DNA of 60,402 nt, from the NCBI GenBank assembly GCA_038255255.1, contig JBBSLL010000014.1, positions 1 to 60,402 of the forward strand. The letters are read 5' to 3'. This document shows, piece by piece, positions 26,252 to 35,057 of this stretch (the stretch's first letter is position 1; each line of letters begins with the position of its first letter). The stretch comes from JBBQNY01 sp038255255. Lineage in GTDB: Bacteria; Pseudomonadota; Gammaproteobacteria; Xanthomonadales; Ahniellaceae. The position numbers and the translations under genes are program-made. The notes under the pieces are model-generated. The model worked only from the letters and a program-made list of their open reading frames with translations. It did not search any database and was not told the origin of the DNA.

Positions 26252-29080
26252 TTACTGGGCCGGGAGCAGGCACCAGCGCGTGAGCGTGCCGGTGTCCTGG
26301 CCTGCGCGGTCGATGACCGTCAGTCGCCACGTGCCGGCGAGCGACTGGCCATCGAACGGCGTGAGCGCACTGGTCGGTCGCCGCACGCCGGAGATTCCCG
26401 GGGGACTCGCTCCGCATACGATCGGACCCGCTGCCTCGTCGTCGAGCGTCACGTCCACGTTGTCGATCTGGCAGCCGGTGCCGCCCAATCGGGTGCCGAT
26501 ATTGACGACCGTGTTGGGCGTGCCCACCCGGGTGAGTACCAGATCCAGGTCGCCGGGCCAGGTATGGCCGATCTGCACCAGGACGTTGAGGTCCGACAGG
26601 TTTGCGCCCGCTGGGATGACGAGTTCGTCGGTCGCTCCCGTCGCATTGTTGTCGGGGATCGCGAGCGCCGGACTGCGGCAGAATTCCGCAGCGGTCGTGA
26701 ACGAGAACACGGCGCTGTTCTGCCCCACACCGCATTGGTTCGTGGCTCGCACACGCCAGAAGACTTGCGTGGAGGCCGGCAGCGTCACCGGGGACACGAG
26801 CGACGTGCCTACCGTCGCCTGGCTGAAGAGCAGGGTACCGAAACCCGAACTCGTCGAAGCTTCCACCAGATAGCCCTGCGCCTGCGTAGCGGCGGTCCAT
26901 GTGAAGGTTGGCTGCGTGGCGACACCCACCGCAGCATTGGCGGGCGCGGTGAGCAGCGGCGCAGAAGCGACCGCGGTGGCAACATCCAGCGTAACGTTGC
27001 GATCCTTGATGATGCTCCCGGACGTGCCGCGCACCGTAACGACCCGGTCGCCCGGCACCGTCGCGCCCGTCGCGGACAACTGCAGCGTCGACGTACCGGA
27101 CGGCGTGACGACCGGCGGGGAGAACGTTCCCGCGATTCCAAACGGCGGCGGTAGTAAGGTCAGGGCAACCGGCGTCGTGTAACCGTTGACCGAGCCCACG
27201 TTGACCGTGATCGGTGGCGCGTTGGTCGGTGCTGGACTGTTCGCGCACACCCCGACTTCGGTCGGCGTCGTCGAGAGGCTGAAGCTCGGCGTGCCGCACT
27301 CATCGTGACGGAAGGACACCGCGCGGTTGGTACGGGCCGTGCCGAGCGCGTAGTTGCCGACGAACCAGAACGTGCAGCCATCGACGGGATCGACTCCCAT
27401 GTCGTTGTAGTCGCCCCAGCGTTCGCCAGACACGGAGCCGGTGCCCGCGACGATCTGCGTTTCCGGTGCGGTCATGACGCCCGAGGCGTCGCCCTGCAGC
27501 CGGCCCGTGTAGCGCAACCCCGCGAAAATGCCGGGTGCCTGTCGCACGGTGTTGTAGGCCAGCGCGATGTTGCCCGACGAGTCGATGTTCGATGCGGCCA
27601 TCCAGCGATCCGCCTGTTCCGCCGGCGTGCCGTCCGCCGGTGCGAACGTGCCGACCTGATGCACGGTCCACGATCCTTGTGCGCTCGCCCCGGCGTCGCC
27701 GTAGCCGTCCGCAAAAATGATTTCGGGGTTGCGCTGGCGTCGGAGCTCGAACCAGCGGATGGCGCCGGTGTCGTCGAGGAATGTCGAACCCGCGCCGAGG
27801 AACAGGTCGGTCACGAGGTTGCCGACCAGCACCTCGTAGGAGCCGAGATTGCGGTAGGCGAGGCGATGCATGACCGTCTCGCGCAGCGGGTCGAGTCGTT
27901 GCCCGCTCGGTTGCGGGAAGGCCTGGAACGCCGACAATCCGTTGAGATTGGAACTGAATTCCGGAATGGCAATGCTGACCGGCCCCGTGATCGAGGAATT
28001 CGCCGGGGTCGTCCAGTCGACGCGGAATTCGAACATCTCCAGGAAATCCTGCGTCGGGTTATTCGATCCCGCGTTGTGCGCCTCGTCGTCGCGGTGGCGC
28101 ATGAAGATCCCCGGCGAACCGGCCGGCGGCAAGTCGGTTCCGCTGAGGTCGGCCGGCTGCGTCATCTGGAAACCGAAGCCGGCGAGATTGGGAACCGTGA
28201 GGCGCTGCAGCGTGGCGGGCTGGCCTGCGAGCATGCGCAAGCGGTCCATGGCGTAGAAAGGACGCTGGCCGCTGGTGCCGCCTTCATTGGCACCGACGTA
28301 ATAGGCGTCCGGCCAGAGGCCGTACTTGGGGTAGTCAGGGAACGAGGGCAACTGGAACGCGTAACGCGTCCAGGTCACGGTGCCGGAAAGGTCGGCAACG
28401 TCGCTGATATAGACGCACAGGCTGCGTCCCGCCTGCGTCGAGAACTCGGTGATCAGCCAGCGGTTCGCCAACTCGTCGAACAGCACGATGGGATCGCCGA
28501 GGCCCGAAGCGCACGCGCCTCCTCCGGTGTTGTTGAGGCTGGAGATCAGGGTCGGACCGATGACCTGGGCGCCGGTCGCCTTGTTGTACACGGCCAGGTT
28601 GCCGCCGCCCGATCCATTGATCGCCGCAACGAACTGCAGCGTTCCGATGTCACCCGTGGGATCGTTCGGCTGGGCGCCGCTGCCCAGCACGTTGATGTTC
28701 ACCAGCGGAGTGGAGAAGCCGCCGCCTTGTGTCGTCGCAGGCTGGTGCGAACGTTGCAGTTCCACCAGCGGATCGGTTGTGGCCGTCGGGTTCACCGGCA
28801 CGGGAATGGGCGCGTTCGGGTCGCCGAAAAACTGGCGCGGGATCTCGACGATCGGATCGCCCGGCTTCCACGCTGGCACGCGCGGCAGCAATCGCATGTC
28901 GACGGTCAGGCGCGTCGGGCTCACCGGCGCGCTCACCCATTCGGCGCCGCGCGTGACCGCGGGAGTTTCGGGAGTGCCCATGCCCTGGGCGAACACGGAC
29001 GTGACCGTTAACGCACACAATGTGACTGCAAGGGAACGCACGACTGCGCGCGCGCCGCAAAGGTGCTTGACGGGGGTCAT
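26252..29080 (-). CDS. Secreted protein with C-terminal P/Homo B domain
   Basis: 942 residues. N-terminal signal peptide (SLAVTLCALTVTSVFAQG), then about 550 residues rich in Gly, Asn, Trp and Asp with repeated beta-type motifs that may form a beta-propeller; a segment with Ig- or Fn3-like features (VATQPTFTWTAATQAQGYLVEA); and a proprotein-convertase P domain at the end (VQIGHTWPGDLDLVLTRVGTPN … LAGTWRLTVIDRAGQDTGTLTRW). No protease catalytic triad is visible, so the P domain is not attached to a subtilase here. Probably surface or extracellular; substrate unknown. It stands alone between two minus-strand genes. Confidence 0.8.
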   Translation of the reverse strand: MTPVKHLCGARAVVRSLAVTLCALTVTSVFAQGMGTPETPAVTRGAEWVSAPVSPTRLTVDMRLLPRVPAWKPGDPIVEIPRQFFGDPNAPIPVPVNPTATTDPLVELQRSHQPATTQGGGFSTPLVNINVLGSGAQPNDPTGDIGTLQFVAAINGSGGGNLAVYNKATGAQVIGPTLISSLNNTGGGACASGLGDPIVLFDELANRWLITEFSTQAGRSLCVYISDVADLSGTVTWTRYAFQLPSFPDYPKYGLWPDAYYVGANEGGTSGQRPFYAMDRLRMLAGQPATLQRLTVPNLAGFGFQMTQPADLSGTDLPPAGSPGIFMRHRDDEAHNAGSNNPTQDFLEMFEFRVDWTTPANSSITGPVSIAIPEFSSNLNGLSAFQAFPQPSGQRLDPLRETVMHRLAYRNLGSYEVLVGNLVTDLFLGAGSTFLDDTGAIRWFELRRQRNPEIIFADGYGDAGASAQGSWTVHQVGTFAPADGTPAEQADRWMAASNIDSSGNIALAYNTVRQAPGIFAGLRYTGRLQGDASGVMTAPETQIVAGTGSVSGERWGDYNDMGVDPVDGCTFWFVGNYALGTARTNRAVSFRHDECGTPSFSLSTTPTEVGVCANSPAPTNAPPITVNVGSVNGYTTPVALTLLPPPFGIAGTFSPPVVTPSGTSTLQLSATGATVPGDRVVTVRGTSGSIIKDRNVTLDVATAVASAPLLTAPANAAVGVATQPTFTWTAATQAQGYLVEASTSSGFGTLLFSQATVGTSLVSPVTLPASTQVFWRVRATNQCGVGQNSAVFSFTTAAEFCRSPALAIPDNNATGATDELVIPAGANLSDLNVLVQIGHTWPGDLDLVLTRVGTPNTVVNIGTRLGGTGCQIDNVDVTLDDEAAGPIVCGASPPGISGVRRPTSALTPFDGQSLAGTWRLTVIDRAGQDTGTLTRWCLLPAQ

Positions 29081-29193
29081 GAGTGTCCTCGAGTGCGATG
29101 GGTGCCGACAGGTCCCGGACGTGCAGGATGTCTCAGGTGAACCGGAGATTAATGCTTTTGCTCAAACTCTGCACCTGTCGCGCACCCCTGGCC

Positions 29194-30096
29194 TCACCTC
29201 GAAGCCGAATCTCCCGGACTCTGGTCCAGCAGAATGACCGGACTGAGTTGAACTTTGCCCGCAGTCGTCGCCACGATGCGGTGCGCACCAGTGCCCATGG
29301 AGTATTCGAAGCGGGGCTCGCCCGGCACGGGCCGGGCCATTTCCCCGGCCTTCCAGTCGTCGGTAATCGAGACGCCGCGACCCGCCTCCAGTTGCAGCAC
29401 GAAGTTCCCGCGCGACGGGACCCCGAGCTCGATGTTGCCGGAACCACTCGCAATCGTCGTGTCGCCGCTCATTGTGGCGCTCATCTGGCGCGCGTAGATG
29501 TCGCCCGTCGACGAACGCAGTTTGAGTGGAGCCGCGGAAGACGCCGAGAGCTTGCCGGAGGTGGTCGACGCCTTCACCGGTCCTTGCGCACGGCGCACTT
29601 CGAGCACGCCTGCACCGGTTTCAGCATCTATCGACGCACCACGCTGGACGAAAACCACGAGGTCGACGCGTCCACGCGTGAAGTCCACCGTGGCTCGGGG
29701 ATCGTCGCCCGGATACTTCACTTCGAAGTGGATTTGTCCGGGGGCTTGCTGCACATTGAAATCAGGGTCTCGACCCGGGCTGCCGATTCGCTGGATCACT
29801 GCCGACACGCCGAGTTCGTGCCTGTCGCTCATGCGCACACGCAGGTCTCCGTAACGGTTGACGATGCGCACGCTGCGAAGCTTGCCGTCGACCTGGTACG
29901 ACTCTTTGCGACGGATGATTTCGTATGGGACATTGGTTTCGACTGCCGGAGCGCCGGTTGCGGCCCGCGGCCCCGCGGGCGACGCACACGCGACAAGCCC
30001 AAGCGCCAACAGCGCAGCGCCGAGCATTCGCGCCGCTCCGCGAGGCAACGAAGTGCATGGCAGATTTTCGAGCAACGAAGGTCCCGTCTGCGCCAT
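29194..30096 (-). CDS. Putative lipoprotein with DUF4097-like adhesin repeats
   Basis: About 300 residues. A hydrophobic stretch ending in the lipobox LVACAS indicates an outer-membrane lipoprotein. The rest is a repetitive beta-helix-like domain (SIDAETGAGVLEVRRAQGPVKAS, TSGKLSASSAAPLKLRSSTGDIYA, ISGD/IASGSGNIELG) typical of DUF4097-type putative adhesins. Start uncertain: ATG 30096 has AGGAAG upstream but gives a long 37-residue leader; ATG 30027 gives a short one without early positive charge. The open frame continues upstream through the REP array, which is not coding. Its promoter must lie in or beyond that array. Confidence 0.75.
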   Translation of the reverse strand: MAQTGPSLLENLPCTSLPRGAARMLGAALLALGLVACASPAGPRAATGAPAVETNVPYEIIRRKESYQVDGKLRSVRIVNRYGDLRVRMSDRHELGVSAVIQRIGSPGRDPDFNVQQAPGQIHFEVKYPGDDPRATVDFTRGRVDLVVFVQRGASIDAETGAGVLEVRRAQGPVKASTTSGKLSASSAAPLKLRSSTGDIYARQMSATMSGDTTIASGSGNIELGVPSRGNFVLQLEAGRGVSITDDWKAGEMARPVPGEPRFEYSMGTGAHRIVATTAGKVQLSPVILLDQSPGDSASR

Positions 30097-30236
30097 CGGC
30101 TTCCTGTATTGCTGGATTGTGGCGCGTCCGAGACGCGCCCTATGGGGGTTACGCATTTGAGGGGCGTAGGTCGGGTCTTGACCCGACGTGATGACGCCTT
30201 GTCGCTGGATTGTGGCGCGTCCGAGACGCGCCCTAC

Positions 30237-30285
30237 AAGCGTCGTCGGCGGACACGATGACACTGCGGCGGGGTTGGCAGACAAC
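30237..30285 (-). repeat. Relic of TonB-receptor 3' end, copy 1
   Basis: The spacer after the inverted REP at 30214-30236 aligns with the last codons of the TonB-receptor gene (31546-31595). The junction CCCTACAAGCG is identical, and GTCGGCGGA, GATGAC and TGCGGC blocks are shared. On the minus strand it reads PRRSVIVSAD against PGRNVILSAD of the receptor. One base is missing relative to the gene, so the frame is broken before the stop. Confidence 0.75.
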
Positions 30286-30356
30286 GTAGGTCGGGTCTTG
30301 ACCCGACGTAACGATGCGTTGTCGCAGGATTGTGGCGCGTCCGAGACGCGCCCTAC

Positions 30357-30405
30357 AAGCGTCGTCGGCGGACACGATGACAGGGCGGCGGGGTTGGCAG
30401 ACAAC
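30357..30405 (-). repeat. Relic of TonB-receptor 3' end, copy 2
   Basis: Second copy of the same spacer in the next 120-bp unit. It is nearly identical to copy 1 (GATGACAGGGC in place of GATGACACTGC) and carries the same one-base loss relative to the receptor gene, so the two relics share a common duplication history. Confidence 0.75.
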
Positions 30406-30544
30406 GTAGGTCGGGTCTCGACCCGACGCAAAGATGCGTTGTCGCTGGATTGCGGCGCGTCCGAGACGCGCCCTACGCTGGTGTTTCTCTTACGTGCGGA
30501 TGCGGTTTTGTCGGATGGTGGGGGCGGGGCTGGGCACGGATGCT

Positions 30545-31060
30545 ATGGCGATGCCGAACTATCGACGCGCATGGGTGCCGGGTGGCACGTATTTCTTCAC
30601 CGTGAATCTGCTGGAGCGGCGGCAAACGCTGCTTCTGGATCGCGTCGATGCGCTGCGTTGGGCTTTTCGCACTGCGCGCGCCGCGCGATCATTCGATGTG
30701 ATCGCGCTGGTGGTATTGCCCGATCATGTGCATTGCGTCTGGCGATTGCCGCGGGATGATGCCGACAATGCAACACGCTGGCGGCACATCAAGACGTTGT
30801 TCTCGCAGGCGTTGCCGCCGGACGAACGGCGGTCGGCACGGCGCATCGCGAAGTGCGAACGCGGAATCTGGCAGCGGCGCTTCTGGGAACGGCTGCTGCG
30901 CGACGATCGCGATCTCGCGCATCACGTGGATTACATTCACTTCAATCCAGTCAAGCATGGTTACGTCGACCGTGCCTGCGACTGGCCGTACTCCTCGCTG
31001 CATCGCTACATCCGTCGTGGCGTGCTGCCGGCTGGATGGGGTATCCGGCTCCGAACGTAG
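30545..31060 (+). CDS. REP-associated tyrosine transposase (RAYT)
   Basis: IS200-like Y1/HUH enzyme of 171 residues. N-terminal MPNYRRAWVPGGTYFFTVNL is the RAYT signature. The HUH-type histidines are in LPDHVHCVW (His61, His63), and the catalytic tyrosine is expected in DYIHFNPVKHGYV (Tyr130). RAYTs nick GTAG-headed REP hairpins, and this gene lies within an array of them. Starts at ATG 30545 or 30551; an upstream in-frame codon at 30434 lies inside a REP. The stop TAG (31058-31060) is part of the GTAG head of the next REP. Not a conventional IS: no terminal ends of its own were recognised. Confidence 0.93.
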   Translation: MAMPNYRRAWVPGGTYFFTVNLLERRQTLLLDRVDALRWAFRTARAARSFDVIALVVLPDHVHCVWRLPRDDADNATRWRHIKTLFSQALPPDERRSARRIAKCERGIWQRRFWERLLRDDRDLAHHVDYIHFNPVKHGYVDRACDWPYSSLHRYIRRGVLPAGWGIRLRT

Positions 31061-31545
31061 GTCGGGTCTCGACCCGACGAAAAGATGCGATGTCGCTGGA
31101 TTGCGGCGCGTCCGAGACGCGGCTTGCGGCGCGTCCGAGACGCGCCCTACGGGGTGACGCATTTGCGGGGACGTAGGTCGGGTCTCGACCCGACGAAAAG
31201 ATGCGATGTCGCTGGATTGCGGCGCGTCCGAGACGCGGCTTGCGGCGCGTCCGAGACGCGCCCTAAGGGGTGACGCATTCGCGGGGACGTAGGTCGGGTC
31301 TCGACCCGACGAAAAGATGCGATGTCGCTGGATTGCGGCGCGTCCGAGACGCGCCCTAAGGGGTGACGCATTCGCGGGAACGTAGGTCGGGTCTCGACCC
31401 GACGCAAAGATGCGATGTCGCCGGCTTGCGGCGCGTCCGAGACGCGCCCTACGGGGTGACGCATTTGCGGGGCCGTAGGTCGGGTCTTGACCCGACGTGA
31501 TGATGCGTTGTCGCAGGATTGTGGCGCGTCCGAGACGCGCCCTAC
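31057..31545. repeat. REP array A, right part, 116/93-bp tandem units
   Basis: Direct GTAG elements begin at 31057, 31173, 31289, 31382 and 31475, at spacings of 116, 116, 93 and 93 bases. Inverted elements start at 31105, 31128, 31221, 31244, 31337, 31430 and 31523. The two 116-base units contain an extra 23-base copy of the inverted element, which explains the length difference. Spacers here are short (GGGGTGACGCATTTGCGGGG or close), unlike the long spacers of the left array. The array fills the whole gap between RAYT and the TonB-receptor gene and touches both stop codons. Confidence 0.95.
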
Positions 31546-33626
31546 AAGCGCCAGTCGGCGGAGAGGATGACGTTGCGGCCGGGCTCGTCGAGGCCCGAGC
31601 CGTGCTCGCGGTAGCGGCGGTCGGACACGTTCTCGACGCGCAGGGACAGATCGATGTCAGGCGACAGCGCATACGCGACGCGCGCATTCCAGGTCACCCA
31701 GCCGCCGGTACCTTCAGGATCGATGCGCGGGTCGATCCGGTCGCGCGGCGACAACCGGTCCTGGCGCGTGGCATAGAACGCGTAGCCTTCGAGGGTCCAG
31801 CGGTCTTCCGGCTTCCAGCGCACACCGAGTTTTCCATACAGCGGCGGCACGCGGTCCGCGGGGTCCGTCATGTCGTCGATGGTTTCGTCGCCGCGCGTGT
31901 ACGTGGCCGTCGCGTAGACATCGAGGTCGTCGCGCAACTTGCCCTTGAGGCCCGCTTCGACGCCGCGCAGGGTCTGCTGCGCGATGTTGCGGTTCTGCAC
32001 GACCAGCCGGCCGGTGTCCGTCACGTCGCCCGTCAGCACGCTGGTGATCTTCCCGCGGTAGCGCGAGCGGAACACCATGGCCTCGCCGGACCACACGGGT
32101 CCTTCGAACTTGAGGCCGGCGTCGAACGTCAGCACCGTTTCAGGTTGGAGATCGGCGTTCGGGATCGAAAAGCGGTTGGCCGGCCGATCGCCGAACACGC
32201 CGAGGTCGAATACGTTGGGCGCGCGGAATCCCCGGCCTGCGTTGGCCACGATGCGCCACTCGCGAACGGAGTCGAGCGGTGACACGAGCCAGTTGACGCC
32301 AAGGTTGCCGGAAAGATCATTCGCCTCCACTTCGACGCCGGCCACGCTGCCCACGCCTGGCAAACGGGTCGCGACATCCGAGTAGCGCACCCCACTGTTG
32401 ATATCGACGCGATCGGTCGCGAGCCAGTCGTAGGTGACGAAGAGTCCCAGCTGGCGCATCGTGGATCCGTCTGGAAAGCGCGACGGCCGCGCGCTGACAG
32501 CACCCGTGCTGGTGTTGATTCGTTGCCGCCTCGACGCCACTTCGTCGCGATAGAACTCCGCGCCGTAGGCGAGGTGACCGGTGCTCGACACCGTTTTCTC
32601 CGCGACCGCACTGAAGCCGACGGAGTCGACTTCGTTCTGCTCGATATCGCGGTTGACGCTGGCGAAGTCGCGACTGCGCCGGTCGTCGCGAATGCGCTGG
32701 TGCCCGGACATCAGGTCCAACGAATCGAACAGCGGTGACGGATTGGAAAGGCGCCAGCGCAACTGTGCAAACTCCCGCGACTGGGGCTCGAACGCGAACT
32801 CGGACGAGTTCGGCCGGGTCTGGCCGAAACCCGGGACGAGTTCGTCGAAACGCAGCGTGCGTGGCTGTTCCAGCGCCTGCGCCTGCGCCATCAGTTCGTG
32901 TCCGGGCGCTGGCGTCCAGACTGCCTTGAGGTTTCCCGCGCGCGCGCGGAATGCGGTGAAAGGCAGTGTGTCGCCGCCGCCGACGCGCAATTCGTCGACG
33001 TTCTGGTAGCTGACGCCTCCCGAAAGCGCGAAGTCCTCGTACCCCGCACTGGCTTCGGCGCGCGCGAGGATCGAGTCGTCGGCTGTCGCGAACGTCGCGC
33101 GCAACCGGCCGTCCGCTTGCCACTCGCTGCCTTCGAAGCGCGGGTCGGCGGTGAGCATTTGCACGACGCCGCCCATCGCGTCGCCACCGTACAGCGCGGA
33201 ATTCGGCCCGCGCACGACTTCGATGCGACTCAGTGCCTGGCCATCGACGAGAGCGATGTACTGGTTCGGCGCATTGCGGAAGATCGCGTTGTTGAGGCGG
33301 AATCCGTCGACAAGATGCAACACCTCGGAGCCCTTGAGCCCGCGCACTATGACAATGCTCTGGCCCGGTGTGGTCTGCTGCACGAACGTGCCGACTTCAC
33401 CGTGCAGCAGGTCCATCGCGGTGGGCGCGAACGCGGCGCGTATCTGCTCCTCGGTCACGACGGTAACGCCCGCAGGCACCTCGAGCGTGCTCTCGGCGCG
33501 CCGCGTCGCGGTGACCTGCACGGTGCCGAGCTCGGGCGCCGCAGGCGATTGCGCCTGCCCCAAAGCCGGGCCTGTCGCCAGGAGCGCAGCTGCCCAGAGG
33601 CAACAGTTCGGGATTGGCAGAGGCAT
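31542..33626 (-). CDS. TonB-dependent outer-membrane receptor
   Basis: About 694 residues. Signal peptide (CCLWAAALLATGPALGQAQ), possible TonB box (GTVQVTATRR), plug domain with RIEVVRGPNSALYGGDAMGGVVQM, then a 22-strand-type barrel. It ends in SADWRL, an aromatic-containing OMP C-terminus. The start ATG 33626 puts the signal peptide at the N-terminus; earlier in-frame codons lie in purC. The substrate is not identifiable: no siderophore- or B12-specific partner or riboswitch was found. The TAG stop lies in a REP head. It is transcribed after purC on the same strand with a 106-base gap. Confidence 0.9.
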   Translation of the reverse strand: MPLPIPNCCLWAAALLATGPALGQAQSPAAPELGTVQVTATRRAESTLEVPAGVTVVTEEQIRAAFAPTAMDLLHGEVGTFVQQTTPGQSIVIVRGLKGSEVLHLVDGFRLNNAIFRNAPNQYIALVDGQALSRIEVVRGPNSALYGGDAMGGVVQMLTADPRFEGSEWQADGRLRATFATADDSILARAEASAGYEDFALSGGVSYQNVDELRVGGGDTLPFTAFRARAGNLKAVWTPAPGHELMAQAQALEQPRTLRFDELVPGFGQTRPNSSEFAFEPQSREFAQLRWRLSNPSPLFDSLDLMSGHQRIRDDRRSRDFASVNRDIEQNEVDSVGFSAVAEKTVSSTGHLAYGAEFYRDEVASRRQRINTSTGAVSARPSRFPDGSTMRQLGLFVTYDWLATDRVDINSGVRYSDVATRLPGVGSVAGVEVEANDLSGNLGVNWLVSPLDSVREWRIVANAGRGFRAPNVFDLGVFGDRPANRFSIPNADLQPETVLTFDAGLKFEGPVWSGEAMVFRSRYRGKITSVLTGDVTDTGRLVVQNRNIAQQTLRGVEAGLKGKLRDDLDVYATATYTRGDETIDDMTDPADRVPPLYGKLGVRWKPEDRWTLEGYAFYATRQDRLSPRDRIDPRIDPEGTGGWVTWNARVAYALSPDIDLSLRVENVSDRRYREHGSGLDEPGRNVILSADWRL

Positions 33627-33732
33627 GGGGATAGAGTGGGCGCCGCGCGTGGCCGCGCATTCTGCCATCGTCCCGGCGTCTGTTGCGGTCATCGTATGGA
33701 AATGCGGGACGGCAACCCTGGGTGCGGGGCAC

Positions 33733-34617
33733 TCAATCTGCGAGCCGACGCCACGCTTCGGTGTAGCGTGCAACGGTGCCGTCGATGACTTCGCGCGGCA
33801 GGCGCGGGCCGGGCGCACGCTTGTCCCACTCGAGCGTCTCGAGATGATCGCGCACGAACTGCTTGTCGAAGCTCGGCGGCGAGATGCCCGGCCGGTATTG
33901 CGCGGCGTCCCAGAAGCGCGACGAGTCAGGGGTCAGCATCTCGTCCATGACGCGCAGGGTGCCGTCGTCGTCGAGACCGAACTCGAGTTTGGTATCGGCG
34001 ATGAGGATGCCGCGCGGCCGTGCGAATTCGGCAGCGAACCGGTAGATCGCAAGGGTTGCGGAGCGCACCTTTTCCGCGAGGTCGCCGCCGAGAAGTTCCA
34101 CGATGGCATCGAAGCCGATGTTTTCGTCGTGCGCGCCGGCGGCGGCCTTGGTCGACGGCGTGAAGATCGGCTCGTCTAGCCGCGCCGCGAGTTCAAGGCC
34201 CTGCGGCAGCACGACGCCGCTGACGCGGCCCGTCGCGACGTAGTCCTTCCAGCCCGAACCGATGAGGTAGCCGCGCGCGATCGCCTCGACGGGCAGCGGG
34301 CGCAGCCGACGCACCACCGCGCTGCGATCGACATACAACTGCGGATCGACACCAGCGGGCAGTGACGCTCGCGGATCCTGCGCCAGGAGGTGATTGGGAA
34401 TGATCCCAGCCGTGCGCGCAAACCACGCGTTCGACATGGCCGTGAGGATTTCGCCCTTGCCCGGGATCGGATCCGGCAGCACGACGTCGAATGCCGAGAG
34501 CCGGTCGCTCGCGACCATCAACAACCGCGTTGCGTCGAGCGCGAACACGTCGCGGACCTTGCCGCGATGCACGCATTCCAGGCCGGGCAGATCCGCTTCG
34601 AGAAGGGTCGTGGACAC
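33733..34617 (-). CDS. purC: SAICAR synthase
   Basis: Phosphoribosylaminoimidazole-succinocarboxamide synthase, step 8 of purine synthesis. About 294 residues. Motifs HRGKVRDVF, VASDRLSAFDVVLPDPIPGKG, EAIARGYLIGSGWKDY and ADTKLEFGL are diagnostic. The GTG at 34617 gives MSTTLLEADLPGLE, resembling xanthomonad PurC (MPTTLLQSDLPG); a TTG five codons upstream is less likely. Divergent from the cytochrome gene, with about 107 bases between. Confidence 0.96.
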   Translation of the reverse strand: MSTTLLEADLPGLECVHRGKVRDVFALDATRLLMVASDRLSAFDVVLPDPIPGKGEILTAMSNAWFARTAGIIPNHLLAQDPRASLPAGVDPQLYVDRSAVVRRLRPLPVEAIARGYLIGSGWKDYVATGRVSGVVLPQGLELAARLDEPIFTPSTKAAAGAHDENIGFDAIVELLGGDLAEKVRSATLAIYRFAAEFARPRGILIADTKLEFGLDDDGTLRVMDEMLTPDSSRFWDAAQYRPGISPPSFDKQFVRDHLETLEWDKRAPGPRLPREVIDGTVARYTEAWRRLAD

Positions 34618-34724
34618 GGTCCGCTCGCGCAAAAGGAGGGCAATTGTAGGCGACCTGAAACTGCGCAGTGGAGGACCGGACCGCGACCGCTAGAATCGTG
34701 CGCCTGACATTCCAAAGATCCCAC

Positions 34725-35057
34725 ATGCCACTTTCGCTGATGCTGGGCGCCGCACTGATGGCGGCCAGTTCCCCCGGGCCCGCGCGGCCCGCAAAGCTCG
34801 GTCTCTGCGTGGCGTGCCACGGCGAGAATGGCGTCGCGATCACTGCCGATGCGCCGCATCTCGCCGCCCAGCGCGAGTCCTATCTCGCGGCCGCCCTCGT
34901 GGCGTATCGCAGCGGGACGCGCAGGCACCCGGCGATGCAGGCTGTCGCCGGATCGCTCAATGCACGCGACATCGCCGAAACGGCGCGCTGGTACGCTGCG
35001 CAGCGCGCGCCGCAGCCGCGTCCCCTCCCAGCCAAGATCGGACCCAAGGCGCGATGA
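34725..35057 (+). CDS. Small secreted monohaem c-type cytochrome
   Basis: About 110 residues. Short hydrophobic N-terminus (MPLSLMLGAALMAAS) as an export signal, then the haem motif CVACH (Cys28, Cys31, His32) and downstream HPAMQAV, which could supply the axial Met. Resembles cytochrome c553/c4-like class I single-haem domains. Likely a periplasmic electron carrier; partner unknown. Its stop overlaps the start of the djlA-like gene (ATGA), so the two are co-translated. Confidence 0.8.
   Translation: MPLSLMLGAALMAASSPGPARPAKLGLCVACHGENGVAITADAPHLAAQRESYLAAALVAYRSGTRRHPAMQAVAGSLNARDIAETARWYAAQRAPQPRPLPAKIGPKAR

Larger units (their letters stand above)
30121..30476. repeat. REP array A, left part, with 120-bp tandem units
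   Basis: Direct elements begin with GTAG at 30166, 30286 and 30406, each with an 8-bp stem (GTCGGGTC/GACCCGAC); spacing is exactly 120 bases. Inverted elements ending in CTAC lie at 30214-30236, 30334-30356 and 30454-30476 (stem GGCGCGTC/GACGCGCC), plus one at 30121-30142 ending in CTAT. Each direct/inverted pair is about 71 bases and forms a BIME-like unit. Units 1 and 2 are nearly identical over 120 bases. Confidence 0.95.

Noticed and set aside
27305..29011. Long plus-strand open frame opposite the P-domain gene
   Set aside because: Arg-rich shadow with no recognisable domain; the minus-strand protein has a signal peptide and a known C-terminal domain.
30097..30375. In-frame N-terminal extension of the lipoprotein through the REP array
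   Set aside because: It encodes repeated REP translations (such as CRARLGRATI) and precedes the lipobox; not a real signal sequence.
30121..31545. CRISPR-like regular spacing of repeats
   Set aside because: The repeats are palindromic REP pairs with nearly identical spacers and a RAYT gene; there are no cas genes and no unique spacers.
33627..33732. Possible cobalamin riboswitch upstream of the TonB receptor
   Set aside because: The gap is only 106 bases and I could not find a full B12 box or conserved core; a covariance-model search would decide.
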